Shown in pieces: positions 1 to 9,407 of a DNA stretch of 33,737 nucleotides. Every line of letters starts with the position of its first letter. Position 1 is the first letter of the stretch. Both the position numbers and the translations under genes were made by a program. The DNA comes from Bacillota bacterium. Its GTDB lineage: Bacteria > Bacillota > Sulfobacillia > Sulfobacillales > Sulfobacillaceae. The stretch is taken from the NCBI GenBank assembly GCA_021797635.1, contig JAJZZI010000162.1, positions 1,409 to 35,145 of the forward strand, read 5' to 3'. Under the pieces are notes generated by a model. That model did no database searches and was not told the origin of the DNA. It saw only the letters and a program-made list of their open reading frames with translations.

Positions 1-1
1 T

Positions 2-109
2 CTATCCGCCAACGGTACCATCTCGCTCTGTGCAGAGACCGTGCCGGGCGGGGATGACGAAACCTTGATGCCTTTAGCACACTTCGGGCAACCCCTACGG
101 TCTAAGTGA
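2..109 (+). CDS. tnpB: C-terminal tail of a TnpB-like protein (partial, 5' end outside window)
   Basis: An open frame runs from the window edge to TGA at 107-109 and gives a 35-residue tail that includes LCAETVPGG. Many IS605/IS1341 TnpB proteins end in a similar poorly conserved tail with a Cys-Gly-Glu-like motif after their zinc finger (recalled, not searched). The RuvC domain and zinc finger would lie upstream of the window. The assignment rests mainly on what follows: a GC-rich, structured 3' region ending in a typical IS605-type right-end hairpin. On its own the tail is too short to identify, and it could be any other gene end. Confidence 0.45.
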   Translation, partial: LSANGTISLCAETVPGGDDETLMPLAHFGQPLRSK

Positions 110-492
110 TGACAAGCCAATAGGGGGAAGGGATTAGAGACCAACGCAGAGCGAAACGCGAAACCATCCGGCGCGGCACGCACAGCCAGCGGGAAGGGGA
201 GTCCCCCGAATTCAGCAACAAACGTCCACCATTGCATCACCTCAACCGACTAAATAAAAGCCTCAGTTACCAGTCATTGGGTGAGACGTGCCAGTTTTAA
301 GACCCTAGGCCCGAAACGACCCTAGGTCCCATCTGGGTGAGCTTTACCGCGAAGATGAGTGAGAGAATCGTGTAAGCCCGGAACTCGCAATGTTCCGCGA
401 ACCAGGAACCTCTGGCGGGGTAATCCCGGTGACCCTCGGAAACACCCGAAGAGGTGAAACCCCCACCTTGGCTTAGCCAGGTGGGGAAAGAG
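110..492 (+). ncRNA. candidate omega-RNA / 3' UTR of the TnpB element
   Basis: No credible reading frame is present. The stretch has local hairpins, such as GACCCTAGG at 301-309 facing CCTAGGTC near 321-328, and several short GC stems between 376 and 450. It ends in a strong stem at 461-486. In IS200/IS605 elements the guide RNA of TnpB is encoded between the tnpB 3' end and the element's right end, and takes its guide from the flanking DNA. Position and end fit that model. The exact 5' end is unknown, and the call is inference from architecture. Confidence 0.38.
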
Positions 493-505
493 TTCGTCCA
501 AAGCT

Positions 506-548
506 TTCGCCGATCAAGAGGTATACAAAGGCACCTCGCTTCGGCGAA
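506..548 (-). terminator. nested hairpin after citrate synthase
   Basis: TTCGCCGA at 506-513 pairs with TCGGCGAA at 541-548, and inside it GAGGT (518-522) pairs with ACCTC (533-537). It begins 6 nt beyond the citZ stop, on the minus strand. The following sequence on that strand is AGCTTT, so there is no long U-tract. A weak intrinsic terminator or a 3' mRNA-stabilising hairpin is the best reading. Confidence 0.45.
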
Positions 549-553
549 TTCGC

Positions 554-1681
554 TTAGCGCTGATCCACGGGCTTCACCGTCAAGTGGGTTGGCCCCGTGT
601 ACTCCGCTCTGGGACGAATGAGGCGATTGTCATCGTACTGCTCCAGAACATGCGCCGTCCAACCCGCAATCCGACTCATGGCAAACACTGGCGTAAACAT
701 ATCGATGGGGATGCCCATCATGCGGTACAACGATCCCGAATAGAAATCGACATTGGCGTGGAGGTGTTTTTGGTCGCCTACGTAGGCGGCGATCGCTTCC
801 AGTCGTTCAAAGACGTCCATGTTGCCTTCACTCTTGCTCATTTCCTGAGAAATACGCCGTAATACCACGGCTCGTGGGTCATCGGTCTTATACACCCGGT
901 GACCAAAGCCCATAATCTTGCGTTTTGCTTCAAATGCCTGATCGAGCCACGACTGCACGTTATCCAAAGTCCCAATATCATCGACCATCCGCATCACCTG
1001 TTCGTTAGCTCCGCCGTGCAAAGGTCCTTTTAAGGTGCCAACGGCAGAAGTAATGGCGGAATAGATGTCCGAAAGAGTGGCTGCCGTCACCCGCGCAGAA
1101 AACGTCGACGCGTTCAGTTCGTGATCGGCGTGTAAAATGAGCGAGGTGTCAAGCGCTTTGGCATGCTGCGCTAAAGGCCGCTTTCCCGTTAACATCCACA
1201 AGAAGTTCTCCGCCAGGGGCAAATCCGGGTCGGGAGCAATAACGTCCTGGCCGTTTCGGCTGCGCTCATAAGCGGCCATCATCGTAGGGATTTGGGCCAC
1301 CAAACGCACCGCTTTGCGGTGGTTGGCAGCCCGATCCATCGAGTCTGCATCGGGATCATAGACCCCGGCCATACTCACTGCGGTCCGCAGCACATCCATG
1401 GGCGGTGTATTCTTGGGAATCCAAGAAATAAGTCCACTGACAGATGGGTTTAAGGTGCGATTATCCGCCAATTCTTGTTGAAACGCCAAAAGCGTTTTGG
1501 CATCAGGTAAGCTTCCGTGCCAAAGTAAAAAGACCACCTCTTCAAAGGTGGCATGTTCGGCCAAATCCACGGCATCATATCCGCGATAGACCAGACGGCC
1601 TTCTTTCCCATCAATAAAGCACAAGTCCGAGGTTAGCGCGACCACATCTTCCAGGCCTGCCTTAAATCCAGTGTCTGCCAT
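554..1681 (-). CDS. citZ: citrate synthase (citrate/2-methylcitrate synthase family)
   Basis: Condenses acetyl-CoA with oxaloacetate to citrate, the entry step of the TCA cycle, in the cytoplasm. The 375-residue protein has the length of the short bacterial (type I, dimeric) enzymes. Catalytic residues are all visible: His222 in PLHGGANE, His261 in GFGHRVYK, and Asp312 in NVDFYSG. The HADHELNASTF block is at about 184-194. The start is ATG with AAGGAGG 10 nt upstream. A 100-residue unknown gene ends 47 nt upstream on the same strand, so the two may be co-transcribed. Discrimination between citrate and 2-methylcitrate synthase is not possible from sequence alone; no prp genes are nearby and glutamate synthase genes follow, which favours the citrate role. 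Confidence 0.95.
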   Translation of the reverse strand: MADTGFKAGLEDVVALTSDLCFIDGKEGRLVYRGYDAVDLAEHATFEEVVFLLWHGSLPDAKTLLAFQQELADNRTLNPSVSGLISWIPKNTPPMDVLRTAVSMAGVYDPDADSMDRAANHRKAVRLVAQIPTMMAAYERSRNGQDVIAPDPDLPLAENFLWMLTGKRPLAQHAKALDTSLILHADHELNASTFSARVTAATLSDIYSAITSAVGTLKGPLHGGANEQVMRMVDDIGTLDNVQSWLDQAFEAKRKIMGFGHRVYKTDDPRAVVLRRISQEMSKSEGNMDVFERLEAIAAYVGDQKHLHANVDFYSGSLYRMMGIPIDMFTPVFAMSRIAGWTAHVLEQYDDNRLIRPRAEYTGPTHLTVKPVDQR

Positions 1682-1728
1682 CCCACCAATTCCTCCTTGA
1701 TTCCTGTTCCCCGGTCGAGCCCAGGGCG

Positions 1729-2031
1729 CTAGCTTGGCGTTGGACTCTCAGCGGCACGACGCTCCTCAATCTCCGTATTCCAAACGTCGTGACCGTTGAG
1801 TTGCATCCCTTTTGGGGGTAAGGAACCGCTTTTCATATGTAAGCGCGCTTGGTTTAGCACAAATTCCGCCATCTTCCGTTCAAGCACCTCCGCGCTTATG
1901 CCCTGAGGCGGCGAGGGAACCTCCACCACCCGCACCGGGTAGTGGTCCTTCTGATACACTCCCTCGTAGACACGCAAGTCCACGTTCCACTGAGTTGCCG
2001 TCTCAGCGATGCTATTCACGCTGACGCTCAA
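1729..2031 (-). CDS. conserved-looking hypothetical protein, 100 aa
   Basis: I do not recognise this protein. It is soluble and mixed alpha/beta in appearance, with no membrane segment and no cysteine. The N-terminal half has alternating hydrophobic residues (VDLRVYEGVYQKDHYPVRVVEV), the middle could form a helix (ISAEVLERKMAEFVLNQARLH), and the tail is charged. It starts with TTG, supported by an AAGGGGGAG ribosome binding site about 8 nt upstream. It sits between gltD and citZ on the same strand; a hairpin separates it from gltD, and it may form a transcription unit with citZ. A -10-like TAGAAT lies about 35 nt upstream of the start (near 2065-2071). Confidence 0.65.
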   Translation of the reverse strand: MSVSVNSIAETATQWNVDLRVYEGVYQKDHYPVRVVEVPSPPQGISAEVLERKMAEFVLNQARLHMKSGSLPPKGMQLNGHDVWNTEIEERRAAESPTPS

Positions 2032-2108
2032 CCAAGACTCCCCCTTGCTCCACGTGCTTATAGATATTCTAATCGTTTCTCCAGGTTTTGAAACCCCACG
2101 GGGCTCAC

Positions 2109-2140
2109 GACTTGGCCCGTCTTTATGACCGAGCCAAGTC
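2109..2140 (-). terminator. hairpin between gltD and the small unknown gene
   Basis: GACTTGGC (2109-2116) pairs with GCCAAGTC (2133-2140), and GTC/GAC pair inside around a TTTAT loop. It begins 14 nt after the gltD stop on the minus strand. A second short stem, GCCCCGTGGGG followed by TTTC, comes next. Together they look like the end of the gltBD transcript, though no long U-run is present. Confidence 0.5.
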
Positions 2141-2153
2141 CGCCGTCCCCATG

Positions 2154-3632
2154 TTACGGCAAATCAGTCTCCCCCATCAAATAGCGGTCACATTCACGTG
2201 CTGCCGCGCGACCTTCATTGATGGCCCAAACCACTAAGCTTTGGCCTCGCCGGGCATCCCCGGCCGCAAAGATGCCTGGCACGCTCGTGGCAAACGAACC
2301 ATAAGCCGCTTTAGCATTGCTGCGCGCGTCTCGTTCGACGCCGAGCGCATCCAAGAGGCTCGCTTCGGGACCCAAGTATCCCATCGCTAACAGCACAACT
2401 TGCCCCGGCAAACGCGCTTCACTACCTTCCACTTCGACCGGCCGTTTTCTACCCGATTCATCCGACTCCCAGCGCAATTGCACAATATCGAGCCCCTGCA
2501 CCTGGCCATTTTCGTCGCCTACCAGCCGCTTCGCGGTGGTGCGGTATTCCCGGGGATCACGACCAAAAATGACCGAAGCCTCTTCTTGTCCATAGTCCTG
2601 TTTATAGATCCGAGGAAACTCCGGCCAGGGATTTTCCGGCCCACGAACCAGGGGATTTTCTTCCAAAATCTCGAGCTGCACGACCTGACGACAGTGCTGG
2701 CGCATGGCCGTCCCCACGCAGTCCGTACCCGTGTCCCCGCCCCCAATCACGATGACGTCCTTACCCTCTACGGAAATATAGGGGTGATCCGGTTCAAAGA
2801 GCCTACGCGTGTTATTCCGCAGAAAGTCCATCGCAAAGTACACGCCCGAGAGGTCACGTCCGGGAACGGGCAAGTCCCGGGGCACGGTCGCACCCACGCA
2901 AATGACGACGGCGTCATACTCTTGCTTGAGGCGCTCGGCGGCATAATTTCGGCCGACCTCGGTGTTGGTCACAAACGAAATCCCCTCGGCCCGCATCAAG
3001 TCCAACCGACGGTCGACCACTGCCTTATCCAACTTCATGTTGGGAATTCCGTACATCAAAAGACCGCCAGGTCGATCAGCGCGTTCAAAAACCGTCACCC
3101 AGTGACCCGCCTTATTTAGCTGCGCCGCCGCCGCCAAGCCCGACGGCCCGGAACCAATCACGGCCACCTTCTTACCCGTGCGCACCAGCGGTGGATCAGG
3201 CACCACCCAGCCTTCATCAAAGCCGCGGTCGATAATCTGCCGTTCAATCGTCTTAATGGTGACGGGTTGGCCGCTTAAGCGGCCAACCGTGCATGAGCCT
3301 TCACAGGGTGCAGGACATACCCGTCCCGTAAATTCCGGAAAGTTCGTCGTTTTCAGCAAGCGCGTCAGTGCCTCTTGCCACGCTCCCCGGTACACCAGAT
3401 CATTCCATTCGGGAATGAGGTTATGGGTCGGACAACCTGACGCCATGCCGTTTAACATAATGCCGCTCTGGCAGTAGGGAACCCCACAATCCATACATCG
3501 GGCCGCCTGGGTCTCCGCTTCGGTCCGATCCAGTGGCTGGACAAACTCCTGCCAGTCGTTCAAGCGTTCTTTTGGCGCGCGATCCGGCGCCACCTGGCGT
3601 GGATATTCCATGAACCCGGTAATTTTCCCCAT
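2154..3632 (-). CDS. gltD: glutamate synthase (NADPH) small subunit
   Basis: The beta subunit of NADPH-GOGAT oxidises NADPH and passes electrons through FAD and 4Fe-4S clusters to the large subunit. At 492 residues it has the usual length. The N-terminal cluster domain shows Cys46, Cys49 and Cys54 (CMDCGVPYC), a fourth Cys in SGCPTHN, and a second set in CPAPCEGSC. Two Rossmann folds follow: [17 protein letters not shown] for FAD near 155-170 and [13 protein letters not shown] for NADPH near 295. The C-terminal FAD motif [19 protein letters not shown] is intact. The start is ATG with AAGGAGG 12 nt upstream. It follows gltB by 29 nt, so the two genes are one operon encoding the enzyme complex. 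Confidence 0.96.
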   Translation of the reverse strand: MGKITGFMEYPRQVAPDRAPKERLNDWQEFVQPLDRTEAETQAARCMDCGVPYCQSGIMLNGMASGCPTHNLIPEWNDLVYRGAWQEALTRLLKTTNFPEFTGRVCPAPCEGSCTVGRLSGQPVTIKTIERQIIDRGFDEGWVVPDPPLVRTGKKVAVIGSGPSGLAAAAQLNKAGHWVTVFERADRPGGLLMYGIPNMKLDKAVVDRRLDLMRAEGISFVTNTEVGRNYAAERLKQEYDAVVICVGATVPRDLPVPGRDLSGVYFAMDFLRNNTRRLFEPDHPYISVEGKDVIVIGGGDTGTDCVGTAMRQHCRQVVQLEILEENPLVRGPENPWPEFPRIYKQDYGQEEASVIFGRDPREYRTTAKRLVGDENGQVQGLDIVQLRWESDESGRKRPVEVEGSEARLPGQVVLLAMGYLGPEASLLDALGVERDARSNAKAAYGSFATSVPGIFAAGDARRGQSLVVWAINEGRAAARECDRYLMGETDLP

Positions 3633-3661
3633 CCGATGCGCACGCCTCCTTCCTTGTTCTG

Positions 3662-6600
3662 CTACTTTCCTGCCACTTCGACCAATCCCGTTTGACTATC
3701 CTCGAAGGCGGCCATGACCGCTTCATTTTCACTGAGTCCCTGTTGTTTGGCCCGTAAAATAGCCTCTCGTACTCGGCGGTAGTCCTTGGGCACGACCCGC
3801 ACCAAGCGCTCTTGGGTCCCGTTCCAGTTCTGGAGCAACTCCGCTCCCCGCCGGCTCCCGGTATAATGGACGTGACGCTCAATCATGCTCCGAACTTCGG
3901 CCGCTTCGGCCGGATCATCCAAACTCTCCAGCGTCACCATATCTAAGTTGCAGCGGTGCGCAAACGTCCCCTTTTCATCCAAAACGTAGGCGATGCCGCC
4001 CGACATCCCCGCCGCAAAGTTCCTACCCGTCCGCCCCAGCACGACCACTCGACCGCCCGTCATATACTCCAGACCATGGTCTCCCACACCTTCAACCACC
4101 GCCTGCGCACCGCTATTTCTCACGCCAAAGCGTTCTCCCGCCATGCCCGCAATATAGGCTTCGCCAGAGGTTGCGCCGTAAAGCGCCACATTGCCAATGA
4201 TGATGTTCTCATGCGCCACGAACGAGGCGCGAGCATCGGGATAGACGAGGATTTTGCCGCCCGACAACCCCTTGCCCACATAGTCGTTGGCGTCGCCCTG
4301 TAGCCAAAGCGTCAAGCCGCGCGGGATGAAGGCACCAAAACTTTGGCCCGCCGAACCTTGAAAGCGAAATTGAATCAAGTCTTCCGGTAGCCCTTCGCGG
4401 CCATACTTCAGACTGATCTCACTCCCTAAGCGAGTTCCCAGCGCGCGATTGACGTTGCGGACGGGAAATTCACGCACCACCGGCTCTCCCCGTTCCAGCG
4501 CAGGAAGGGCTGCCTCTATCAACTCCGTCGCATCTAAGGTTTCACTCAAGTGATGATTCTGACGCTCCCGGTTTCGATCGATGTCGGGAGGCGGCGTTAA
4601 GATGGCGGATAGGTCCAAATTCTTGGCTTTCCAGTGGTCCGACAAACTGACCGTGCTCAAAAGATCGCTGCGACCCACCATTTCCGAAACCGTGCGCACG
4701 CCGAGCTTCGCCATGTAATGGCGAAGGTCGTTCGCGACCAACATCATAAAGTTCACCACGGCCTGAGGATCGCCAGTAAAGTTCTTTCTTAGTTCCGGAT
4801 TTTGGGTGGCAATTCCCGTGGGGCAGGTGTCCAAGTGACACACGCGCATCATGACGCAACCCAGGCTGACCAGGGGACCGGTAGCAAATCCAAACTCATC
4901 GGCACCTAAAAGCGCAGCGATAGCCACGTCCCGTCCCGTCAGCAACTTCCCGTCTGTTTCCACCCGAATGCGATCGCGAAGTCCGTTTAACAGCAGGGTC
5001 TGGTGCGTCTCAGCCAGCCCTAGTTCCCATGGCATGCCAGCGTGCTGGATGCTCGTTTCTGGGGAAGCGCCGGTACCCCCATCATATCCCGAGATAAGCA
5101 CGAGATCAGCCTTACCCTTGGCGACTCCCGCGGCAATGGTACCAACCCCTACCGCCGACACCAACTTCACCGTAATCCGCGCCTTGGGATTGGCGTTTTT
5201 CAGGTCATAGATGAGCTCCGCCAGGTCCTCAATCGAATAAATATCATGATGCGGAGGCGGAGAAATGAGCCCCACCCCAGGGGTTGAGTTCCGCACTTCG
5301 GCAATCCACGGATATACCTTTTTCCCGGGGAGCTGACCGCCCTCTCCAGGTTTCGCCCCCTGAGCAATCTTGATCTGGATTTCATCGGCATTAACCAGGT
5401 AATGGCTGGTGACGCCAAATCTCCCTGAGGCTACCTGCTTAATGGCGCTGCGCCGCCAATCACCATTCTCATCACGGGTATAGCGGTCAGGATGCTCTCC
5501 CCCCTCGCCCGTGTTGCTCTTGCCCCCGATGCGATTCATGGCTATGGCCAATGCTTCATGGGCCTCTTGGCTAATCGAGCCAAAGGACATGGCTCCGCTT
5601 TTGAAGCGACGGACGATCGATTCCGCCGACTCCACTTGATCAAGCGGGATAGGCTTTTGGGCAAACTTAAAGTCTAACAAGCTCCGAAGATTAAAGCGCG
5701 CCCTGGAAAATTCCAAGATCTTCTCTTTAAAACGCTCGAATAAGTCGGGATTATTCTGGCGCGTAGCCTGTTGCAACAGGTAGACCGACTCGGCGTCATA
5801 CATGTGCTCCTCGCCGTCTGCCCGCCATTGAATGTGGCCACCAGACTCTAAGGCCAGCGCTCCGCCCTTGCGTTGGGCGTATGCTTGGCGGTGGCGACGT
5901 CGCACCTCTTCGGCTACTTCCGCAAGGCCCATTCCCTGAATCTTCGACGACGTTCTCGTAAAGTAGCGGTCGAGAAAATCTTGGTTAAGACCCACCGCCT
6001 CGAACACCTGAGCACCTTGATAGCTTTGGATGGTGGAAATCCCCATCTTCGACAAGACCTTGACGACACCTTTGGTACTGGCCTTGACATAATTGTGAAT
6101 CGCCTCGTCCACCGAAATACCAGTCCAAATAGATTTCAGAATTTTGTCCTCGATCGATTCGAAGACCAAATAGGGATTAATCGCGCTGGCTCCATAGCCA
6201 ATCAAGGTCGCGAAATGGTGCACTTCTCGGGGCTCTCCCGATTCGATGACGAGTCCCGCCTGAGTTCTGGTACCCATGTCGATCAAATGGTGATGCAGGG
6301 CAGACACGGCCAACAATGCTGGCAGGGGCGCCATCACTTCGTCATGACCACGGTCTGACAACACGACAATGTTAACCCCTTGGGCAATCGCGCTATCCGC
6401 AGCCTGAAACAACGCGTCAAGCCCCGCCCGCATCCCCTCTTCGCCTCTGCCCACCTCATACAAAATCGAAAGCGTACGCGAGGAGAAACCCTCACGATTA
6501 ATATGCACCAGCTTATACAACTCGCTGTTGGTCAAAATCGGTGTAGGCAGCTCAATTTGGCGACAGGCTTCGGGTTCGGTGCGAAGCAGGTTTCCTTCCG

Positions 6601-8248
6601 AACCCAGGGTCGTAGCGACGGCGGTCACAATTTCTTCGCGAATGGCATCGATGGGCGGATTCGTTACTTGAGCGAACAACTGCTTAAAGTAACGATATAA
6701 GAGTTGGGGGCGCTCGGACAACACGGCTAGCGGCGTGTCCACGCCCATGGATCCTACCCGTTCTGCCCCTTCTATAGCCATCGGCTTCACCAGTTTGTCG
6801 AGCTCTTCGTGGGTGTAGCCAAATTCTATTTGCCGACGAAGCACCGTGTCATGATCCGGCTCCGGAACCGACGGCGGCTCGGGCAGATCTTCTAGCCGAA
6901 TGAGATGCTGATTCAGCCAGTCCTCATAGGGATGCTGGCTAGCAAATTGGGATTTCAGCTCCTCATCGGAGACAATCCGCTGCTGCTCCAGATCCACCAC
7001 CAGCATACGACCCGGTTGCAGTCGGCCCTTGGTCACGACCTCCTCGGGGGCAATGTCCAAGACGCCCACCTCAGAAGCTAACACAATGAGGTCTCCCTTG
7101 GTCACATAATAGCGCGCCGGTCTAAGACCGTTACGGTCGAGGATGGCAGCTATTTGCTTGCCGTCAGTCAAAACCATCGCTGCAGGACCATCCCAGGGCT
7201 CCATGAGACAACTGTGGTACTCATAAAAGGCCCGCTTCTCCGGACTCATGCTTTCGTGGTTAGACCAGGGTTCAGGAATCATCATCATCGCCGCCTGGGT
7301 TAACGGCCGACCAGCTAACACGAGAAATTCCAGCGTATTATCAAATACGGCCGTATCGCTGCCGTCCTCATCGATTATCGGCAGCAATTTGGCTAAGTCG
7401 TCACCAAAAAGATCAGACTGCAGCAATGCTTCACGAGCCCGCATCCAATTGACATTCCCTCGCAGGGTGTTAATCTCACCGTTATGAATCACGAACCGAT
7501 AGGGATGCGCCCTTTCCCAGCTAGGGAAGGTGTTGGTGCTAAAACGCGAATGGATCAAGGCAAAGGCAGACTCGGTCCGCGTGTCAGACAAGTCGGGAAA
7601 ATAGCTGCGCACCTGATATGAGGTAAACATCCCTTTATAGACAAGCGTTCGGCTCGAAAAACTTGCACAATAAAATGCATGCTCTCCGGAAAGGCCATGC
7701 TCGCGCAAGTCATGCTCGATGCGGCGGCGGATCACATACAACTTCCGCTCAAACGCATCCCCACTAGAAATGGTCTCTGCCCGTGCCACAAACACTTGGC
7801 GCAGGCGCGGCTCAGATGCCAGCGCCGCTTGGCCCAACCCATCATGGTTGCTCGGCACATCACGCCAGCCCAAGACCGTCTGACCCTCTTCGACAATGAC
7901 CGCTTCAATCTGCTGTTCAAAAACTGAGCGTGCATGGTCGTCTTGAGGCAAAAACATCATACCCACACCATAAGCACCCAGCTCCGGCAACGCGAAGCCC
8001 AGACGCGTGGATTCCTCCATGAGCAAGCGCTGAGGCAACTGGATCAAAATCCCCGCTCCATCACCTGCATTGGGCTCACTGCCTTGAGCACCGCGATGAT
8101 CAAGGTTCTCCAACACCGAAAGCGCTTGCTGCACGATGGCGTGAGACCGTTTAGACTTGATGTTCGCTACAAATCCAATTCCACATGCATCGTGTTCCCA
8201 CTTGGGATCGTACAGGCCTTGCGCCTTGGGCGCTCGAGAAAAGCTCAT
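3662..8248 (-). CDS. gltB: glutamate synthase (NADPH) large subunit
   Basis: Converts glutamine plus 2-oxoglutarate to two glutamates. At 1528 residues it has the normal length. A short propeptide ends before Cys22 ([10 protein letters not shown]), which would become the N-terminal nucleophile of the class II amidotransferase domain (about 22-430). The central domain and the FMN-binding synthase barrel follow ([18 protein letters not shown], then [10 protein letters not shown] and [10 protein letters not shown]). The 3Fe-4S ligands are in [15 protein letters not shown]. The C-terminal beta-helix domain contains [20 protein letters not shown]. The start is ATG with AAGGAAGG 12 nt upstream. It is the first gene of gltBD and has a long upstream region with no other gene on its strand. 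Products of both subunits draw 2-oxoglutarate from the cycle that starts with the nearby citrate synthase. Confidence 0.97.
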   Translation of the reverse strand: MSFSRAPKAQGLYDPKWEHDACGIGFVANIKSKRSHAIVQQALSVLENLDHRGAQGSEPNAGDGAGILIQLPQRLLMEESTRLGFALPELGAYGVGMMFLPQDDHARSVFEQQIEAVIVEEGQTVLGWRDVPSNHDGLGQAALASEPRLRQVFVARAETISSGDAFERKLYVIRRRIEHDLREHGLSGEHAFYCASFSSRTLVYKGMFTSYQVRSYFPDLSDTRTESAFALIHSRFSTNTFPSWERAHPYRFVIHNGEINTLRGNVNWMRAREALLQSDLFGDDLAKLLPIIDEDGSDTAVFDNTLEFLVLAGRPLTQAAMMMIPEPWSNHESMSPEKRAFYEYHSCLMEPWDGPAAMVLTDGKQIAAILDRNGLRPARYYVTKGDLIVLASEVGVLDIAPEEVVTKGRLQPGRMLVVDLEQQRIVSDEELKSQFASQHPYEDWLNQHLIRLEDLPEPPSVPEPDHDTVLRRQIEFGYTHEELDKLVKPMAIEGAERVGSMGVDTPLAVLSERPQLLYRYFKQLFAQVTNPPIDAIREEIVTAVATTLGSEGNLLRTEPEACRQIELPTPILTNSELYKLVHINREGFSSRTLSILYEVGRGEEGMRAGLDALFQAADSAIAQGVNIVVLSDRGHDEVMAPLPALLAVSALHHHLIDMGTRTQAGLVIESGEPREVHHFATLIGYGASAINPYLVFESIEDKILKSIWTGISVDEAIHNYVKASTKGVVKVLSKMGISTIQSYQGAQVFEAVGLNQDFLDRYFTRTSSKIQGMGLAEVAEEVRRRHRQAYAQRKGGALALESGGHIQWRADGEEHMYDAESVYLLQQATRQNNPDLFERFKEKILEFSRARFNLRSLLDFKFAQKPIPLDQVESAESIVRRFKSGAMSFGSISQEAHEALAIAMNRIGGKSNTGEGGEHPDRYTRDENGDWRRSAIKQVASGRFGVTSHYLVNADEIQIKIAQGAKPGEGGQLPGKKVYPWIAEVRNSTPGVGLISPPPHHDIYSIEDLAELIYDLKNANPKARITVKLVSAVGVGTIAAGVAKGKADLVLISGYDGGTGASPETSIQHAGMPWELGLAETHQTLLLNGLRDRIRVETDGKLLTGRDVAIAALLGADEFGFATGPLVSLGCVMMRVCHLDTCPTGIATQNPELRKNFTGDPQAVVNFMMLVANDLRHYMAKLGVRTVSEMVGRSDLLSTVSLSDHWKAKNLDLSAILTPPPDIDRNRERQNHHLSETLDATELIEAALPALERGEPVVREFPVRNVNRALGTRLGSEISLKYGREGLPEDLIQFRFQGSAGQSFGAFIPRGLTLWLQGDANDYVGKGLSGGKILVYPDARASFVAHENIIIGNVALYGATSGEAYIAGMAGERFGVRNSGAQAVVEGVGDHGLEYMTGGRVVVLGRTGRNFAAGMSGGIAYVLDEKGTFAHRCNLDMVTLESLDDPAEAAEVRSMIERHVHYTGSRRGAELLQNWNGTQERLVRVVPKDYRRVREAILRAKQQGLSENEAVMAAFEDSQTGLVEVAGK

Positions 8249-8620
8249 AATTCTACGTAACCTTCCTTTCTGAGGAAAGTCTCAGCTTCGGATAAAAATG
8301 GCAGCGTCCTATCGTCGCGAGGCATAGCCATCGGGCTCAAATACACAAACCATGTATCAGCGATTCTACCATGGCTACGGAAAACTTTCTACTATAAATC
8401 CAAAGACATGCATAAATAACCAGCGCGACCTTAAATCTTCCACTCACTCAAAGCTTTCGCGGAGCACCCGATCCCGGCCTGGCCATCGCGATCGAATGGT
8501 AAGAAGTGCTGACCACACCACCGAAACGGGAAAATATTTCATCCCGAACGCTGATACCTACTTCGCGTTGATACGACCACAATCCGAGGAGTGCGCCAGG
8601 ATCTATCCGTCTACCCTAAT

Positions 8621-8649
8621 ATTATAACGGTTTAGGGCACTTTTTGGGA
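8621..8649 (-). promoter_or_regulatory. candidate gltBD promoter
   Basis: Perfect TATAAT on the minus strand at 8621-8626. The -35 region is poor (TCCCAA at 17 bp spacing, TTCCCA at 18 bp), so either an activator is needed or the real promoter is nearer to gltB. Activator-dependent gltB promoters are common in Firmicutes. Confidence 0.3.
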
Positions 8650-8786
8650 ATCCCTTGGCGTTTCCCACCAACTCGGTCGAGGCCTCCAAATTTTGCCTTG
8701 GACCCCTTCCCGGGCTGGAGCCTTACGCGCCAGCCATCCCCTTTAAGCTCCACCGAGCCCTTTCCCCATTTTGGACGAGAGTTGTT

Positions 8787-8792
8787 ATAATA
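8787..8792 (+). promoter_or_regulatory. -10 element of the Nudix gene
   Basis: TATAAT stands 35 nt before the GTG start, predicting a leader of about 28 nt that contains the ribosome binding site TAGGAG at 8810-8815. No good -35 hexamer is present at 16-18 bp; TTGGAC is only 9 bp away. Confidence 0.4.
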
Positions 8793-8826
8793 GGAAAGAC
8801 TGTCGTGGTTAGGAGCCTAAAACATC

Positions 8827-9363
8827 GTGTTAAGAAATCGCATACGGCGAGTTCCCGTGACCGTACGAGGGACCCATTACATTCACGAGTATCTGGTGCT
8901 GCCCGATGTTTGTGCGGTCATTGCCGAAACATCTGAAGGCGTCGTACTAGTCGAGCAATACCGACCCGCCTTGGGCCGGAAAATCTTAGAACTTCCAGCA
9001 GGGCGTTTGCATCGTGGCGAAGATCCGGTCGAAGGTGCCCGTCGTGAGCTTCAAGAAGAAACGGGGTACCGCGCTGGCGATCTAAGGTTGTTGTCTCGCT
9101 TCTATCCGTCTGTGGGACTTTCTCGGCATAAAGTCCACTTGTATTACACGGTCGACCCGGTACCGGGAGAGACCCATTGGGATGCCACAGAGGAAATCGT
9201 CGTGAAGATTATCCCGGCATCCGAGGTGCCTAACTTGTTGGTCGAGGGCCGGGCAGCCGATGCCAAGACCCACCTGGGCCTGGTGTATTTTTTGAATTCG
9301 CGAGGCTGGGTATTCAAACGAGGGCGCTGGCGGCCGGAGGCCAACAATCAGGCTCCTTTGTGA
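8827..9363 (+). CDS. Nudix hydrolase, ADP-ribose pyrophosphatase type
   Basis: Predicted to hydrolyse ADP-ribose or a related nucleoside diphosphate sugar. The Nudix box GX5EX7REUXEEXGU is complete at residues 59-81: Gly59, Glu65, then RELQEETG with the metal-binding glutamates. The preceding VVLVEQYRPALGRKILELPAG is the typical ADP-ribose pyrophosphatase approach to the box, and length (178 aa) fits that subfamily. The start is GTG with TAGGAG 11 nt upstream. It stands alone on the plus strand between two minus-strand operons, closed by a strong hairpin. Substrate is inferred from subfamily features only. Confidence 0.9.
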   Translation: MLRNRIRRVPVTVRGTHYIHEYLVLPDVCAVIAETSEGVVLVEQYRPALGRKILELPAGRLHRGEDPVEGARRELQEETGYRAGDLRLLSRFYPSVGLSRHKVHLYYTVDPVPGETHWDATEEIVVKIIPASEVPNLLVEGRAADAKTHLGLVYFLNSRGWVFKRGRWRPEANNQAPL

Positions 9364-9371
9364 GGACGCTT

Positions 9372-9396
9372 GGGGAGCGGTGATGAGCCGCTCCCC
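9372..9396. terminator. convergent terminator between Nudix gene and kdpC
   Basis: GGGGAGCGG (9372-9380) and CCGCTCCCC (9388-9396) form a perfect 9-bp stem with a 7-nt loop. It starts 9 nt after the Nudix stop and lies 12 nt after the kdpC stop on the other strand. It can serve both converging transcripts, although neither side has a long T-run. Confidence 0.75.
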
Positions 9397-9407
9397 CTTC
9401 ATGCCCG

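Larger units (their letters stand above)
1..492 (+). mobile_element. 3' part of an IS605/IS1341-type element
   Basis: The stem CCCCACCTTGGC-TTA-GCCAGGTGGGG at 461-486 (one bulged base), preceded by GAAAC and followed by GGAAAGAGTTC, resembles the right-end hairpin shared by many IS1341-like TnpB elements (GTGAAAC, hairpin with GCTTTAGCC-like loop, then GAGTTC). The right boundary is probably between about 487 and 500. The element would have inserted directly beyond the citrate synthase terminator. The left end, and any tnpA, lie outside the window. Confidence 0.5.
8249..8826. other. intergenic region between divergent gltB and Nudix gene; possible long gltB leader
   Basis: I find no convincing gene here. 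On the minus side there is a TATAAT at 8621-8626, which would give a gltB leader of about 365 nt. Inside that leader there is an inverted repeat CGGGA-N10-TCCCG at 8527-8546 with an AT-rich centre, and an AGCAC/GTGCT pair enclosing smaller stems (about 8464-8511). Closer AT-rich candidates, such as TAGAAT about 120 nt before gltB, could also be the start. No T-box, glutamine or other riboswitch signature was recognised. The right-hand part (8640-8786) shows nothing. Confidence 0.4.

Noticed and set aside
1-553. Group II intron fragment
   Set aside because: No domain V motif or intron-encoded reverse transcriptase frame; the terminal hairpin fits an IS605-type end better.
3956-7927. Several long plus-strand frames opposite gltB
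   Set aside because: They are shadows of a conserved 1528-residue enzyme and carry no motifs or ribosome binding sites of their own.
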